The position numbers were made by a program, and so were the translations under genes. From contig CAIXGS010000046.1 in the NCBI GenBank assembly GCA_903919125.1, positions 1 to 64,000 of the forward strand: 64,000 nucleotides of DNA, given 5' to 3'. Positions 63,057 through 64,000 of this stretch are shown here, one piece after another; positions within the stretch are counted from its first letter, which is position 1, and the number at the start of each line of letters is the position of its first letter. This DNA is from an uncultured Spartobacteria bacterium (GTDB taxonomy: Bacteria > Verrucomicrobiota > Verrucomicrobiia > Chthoniobacterales > Chthoniobacteraceae). Below the pieces are notes generated by a model, which saw only the letters and a list, made by a program, of their open reading frames with translations, was not told where the DNA came from and did not search any database.

Positions 63057-63238
63057 GCCTTACCATCTTACTTGTAGCGAGAATTGTCAACGCCCTCTTT
63101 CAGTGCGCTAAAGAAGTGCCTGTCCATTGGGGGATGCGCAGGTGGCAGGTGGACTCTGCACCGCATGAAAAAGGCGTTTTCCAGAGCGAACAGTGCTTTT
63201 CTCTTTCACACAGCCCGCTACAAACGGGGCTTAATTCT

Positions 63239-64000
63239 GTGAAAAACGCTCATTCCCACCTCCCTTTTGCCGTCGGCGTCGACTTCGGCGGCACCAGCAT
63301 CAAGCCGGCACTTGTGCAGGGCGCCCAAATCATCAAGCGCGGCGTCCCCTTCGATCCGCAGCATCATACTGCGGAGGAGACACTCCTTAAAATGGAGGCC
63401 GCCATCCGCGAGCTTTGCGGCGATTTACCCGGTATTGTGCCCGTAGGAATAGGCCTTCCCGGCTTTGTGGACAGTCTCCACGGCATTGTGCATGGCCTCT
63501 CCAACGTCGTCGGGTGGGAAGAAGTTCCCGTGAGTAAGCTGCTTTCCGAGCGCCTGCAAGTGCCTGTTATTTTGGAGAATGACGCCAACGCGATGGCCTA
63601 TGGGGAATGGCTTTATGGAGCGGCCGCAAACACTCAGCACGCAGTCTGCGTGACGCTCGGAACAGGGGTGGGTGGAGCGCTCATTTTGGACGGCAAACTT
63701 TTTAGAGGCGCCCAGTTGGCGGCGGGAGAATTGGGACATACGAGCATCGATTTCAAAGGCCCCAGCGGCCCATACGGGAATCTGGGGTGTTTGGAAATGT
63801 ACGTGGGAAACCATCATATCAGCGTCCGTGCCCTTGCGGCGTACGCAGCGGCGGGATTGAGCGCACCGACGGCGGAGTGCACGCCGCTGGATCTTTGTGT
63901 CGCGGCTCACGCTGGCTGCGAGGTCGCGCTGGAATTATGGGCGAGTATCGGCAACGAGCTTGGTGCAGCTTTCGCCAACATCGTGTGGATTTTAAACCCA
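63239..64000 (+). CDS. ROK-family sugar kinase / glucokinase (runs off window)
   Basis: At least 254 residues from GTG 63239 (next residues KNAHSHLPFAV); the C-terminus is beyond the right edge. GVDFGGTSIKPALV at about 13-26 is the ATP-binding start, LENDANAMAYGEW has the catalytic Asp near 108, and GTGVGGALILDGKLFRGA and AGELGHTS follow. The ROK zinc motif normally reads C-x-C-G-x2-G-C; here the first two Cys are Gly and Tyr (SGPYGNLGCLE), so only one is left. Such degenerate members exist, but activity and metal binding are uncertain. Confidence 0.9.
   Translation, partial: MKNAHSHLPFAVGVDFGGTSIKPALVQGAQIIKRGVPFDPQHHTAEETLLKMEAAIRELCGDLPGIVPVGIGLPGFVDSLHGIVHGLSNVVGWEEVPVSKLLSERLQVPVILENDANAMAYGEWLYGAAANTQHAVCVTLGTGVGGALILDGKLFRGAQLAAGELGHTSIDFKGPSGPYGNLGCLEMYVGNHHISVRALAAYAAAGLSAPTAECTPLDLCVAAHAGCEVALELWASIGNELGAAFANIVWILNP

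Noticed and set aside
1-64000. CRISPR arrays, rRNA and tRNA genes
   Set aside because: No regularly spaced repeats with unique spacers and no TPsiC-like GGTTCGAATCC cores with matching acceptor stems were found in the intergenic regions.

Overview
The window (GC-rich, densely coding, both strands used) most likely comes from a member of the Verrucomicrobiota. Pointers are a gene resembling the conserved 'Minf_1886' family, a transglutaminase / permuted ATP-grasp / DUF2126 cluster, a secreted PQQ-type beta-propeller, ATP-type PEP carboxykinase beside PPDK-based gluconeogenesis, an ornithine-lipid gene pair and weak Shine-Dalgarno signals. The lineage is an inference; no rRNA or tRNA gene is visible.

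Layout. 1-7801: an accessory-looking minus-strand locus of three large, poorly characterised genes: a 970-aa protein built of two kinds of repeats, a 1337-aa protein with a C-terminal SF2/SNF2-like ATPase, and the N-terminus of a divergent protein-kinase-like protein cut by the window edge. 7933-12500: thioredoxin with a Pro/Ala-rich membrane protein, a sugar-nucleotide epimerase, an M20 peptidase and ribosomal protein S20. 12647-21866: DUF456 protein, an OlsB/OlsA-like pair preceded by a Pho-box-like array, and the transglutaminase/ATP-grasp/alpha-E/DUF2126 cluster. 22172-25232: adenine salvage (nucleosidase plus APT), Tgt and a YdcF-like protein. 25465-31056: an Rpn-type nuclease and a four-gene envelope-glycan-type operon. 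31256-36579: PckA, FAD oxidoreductase, TrpA, lipocalin and periplasmic carbonic anhydrase. 36640-42081: secreted FAD oxidoreductase, EboE-like protein, PfkB kinase and esterase. 42209-47303: pyruvate phosphate dikinase and a CBS-containing Mn-type pyrophosphatase, functionally linked through pyrophosphate. 47311-53496: secreted unknown, PgeF, TolC-like protein, Minf_1886-like protein, PQQ propeller and a small 15-residue-repeat protein. 53580-56516: PhoR/PhoB-like two-component system divergent from an ECF sigma factor. 56659-62256: a TonB-ExbD-ExbB-PepSY-receptor uptake cluster. 62401-63056: VapC/AbrB-type toxin-antitoxin. 63239-end: a ROK-family kinase.

Links across the window: the PhoBR-like pair together with candidate Pho boxes ahead of olsB and the ECF sigma gene suggests phosphate-controlled lipid remodelling; PckA, PPDK and pyrophosphatase suggest a PEP/pyruvate node; two heptanucleotide arrays of related sequence, one inside the 970-aa gene and one spanning the exbB/exbD junction, suggest a spreading or slipping satellite that touches coding frames. 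The first 7.8 kb is the best candidate for an undescribed system.
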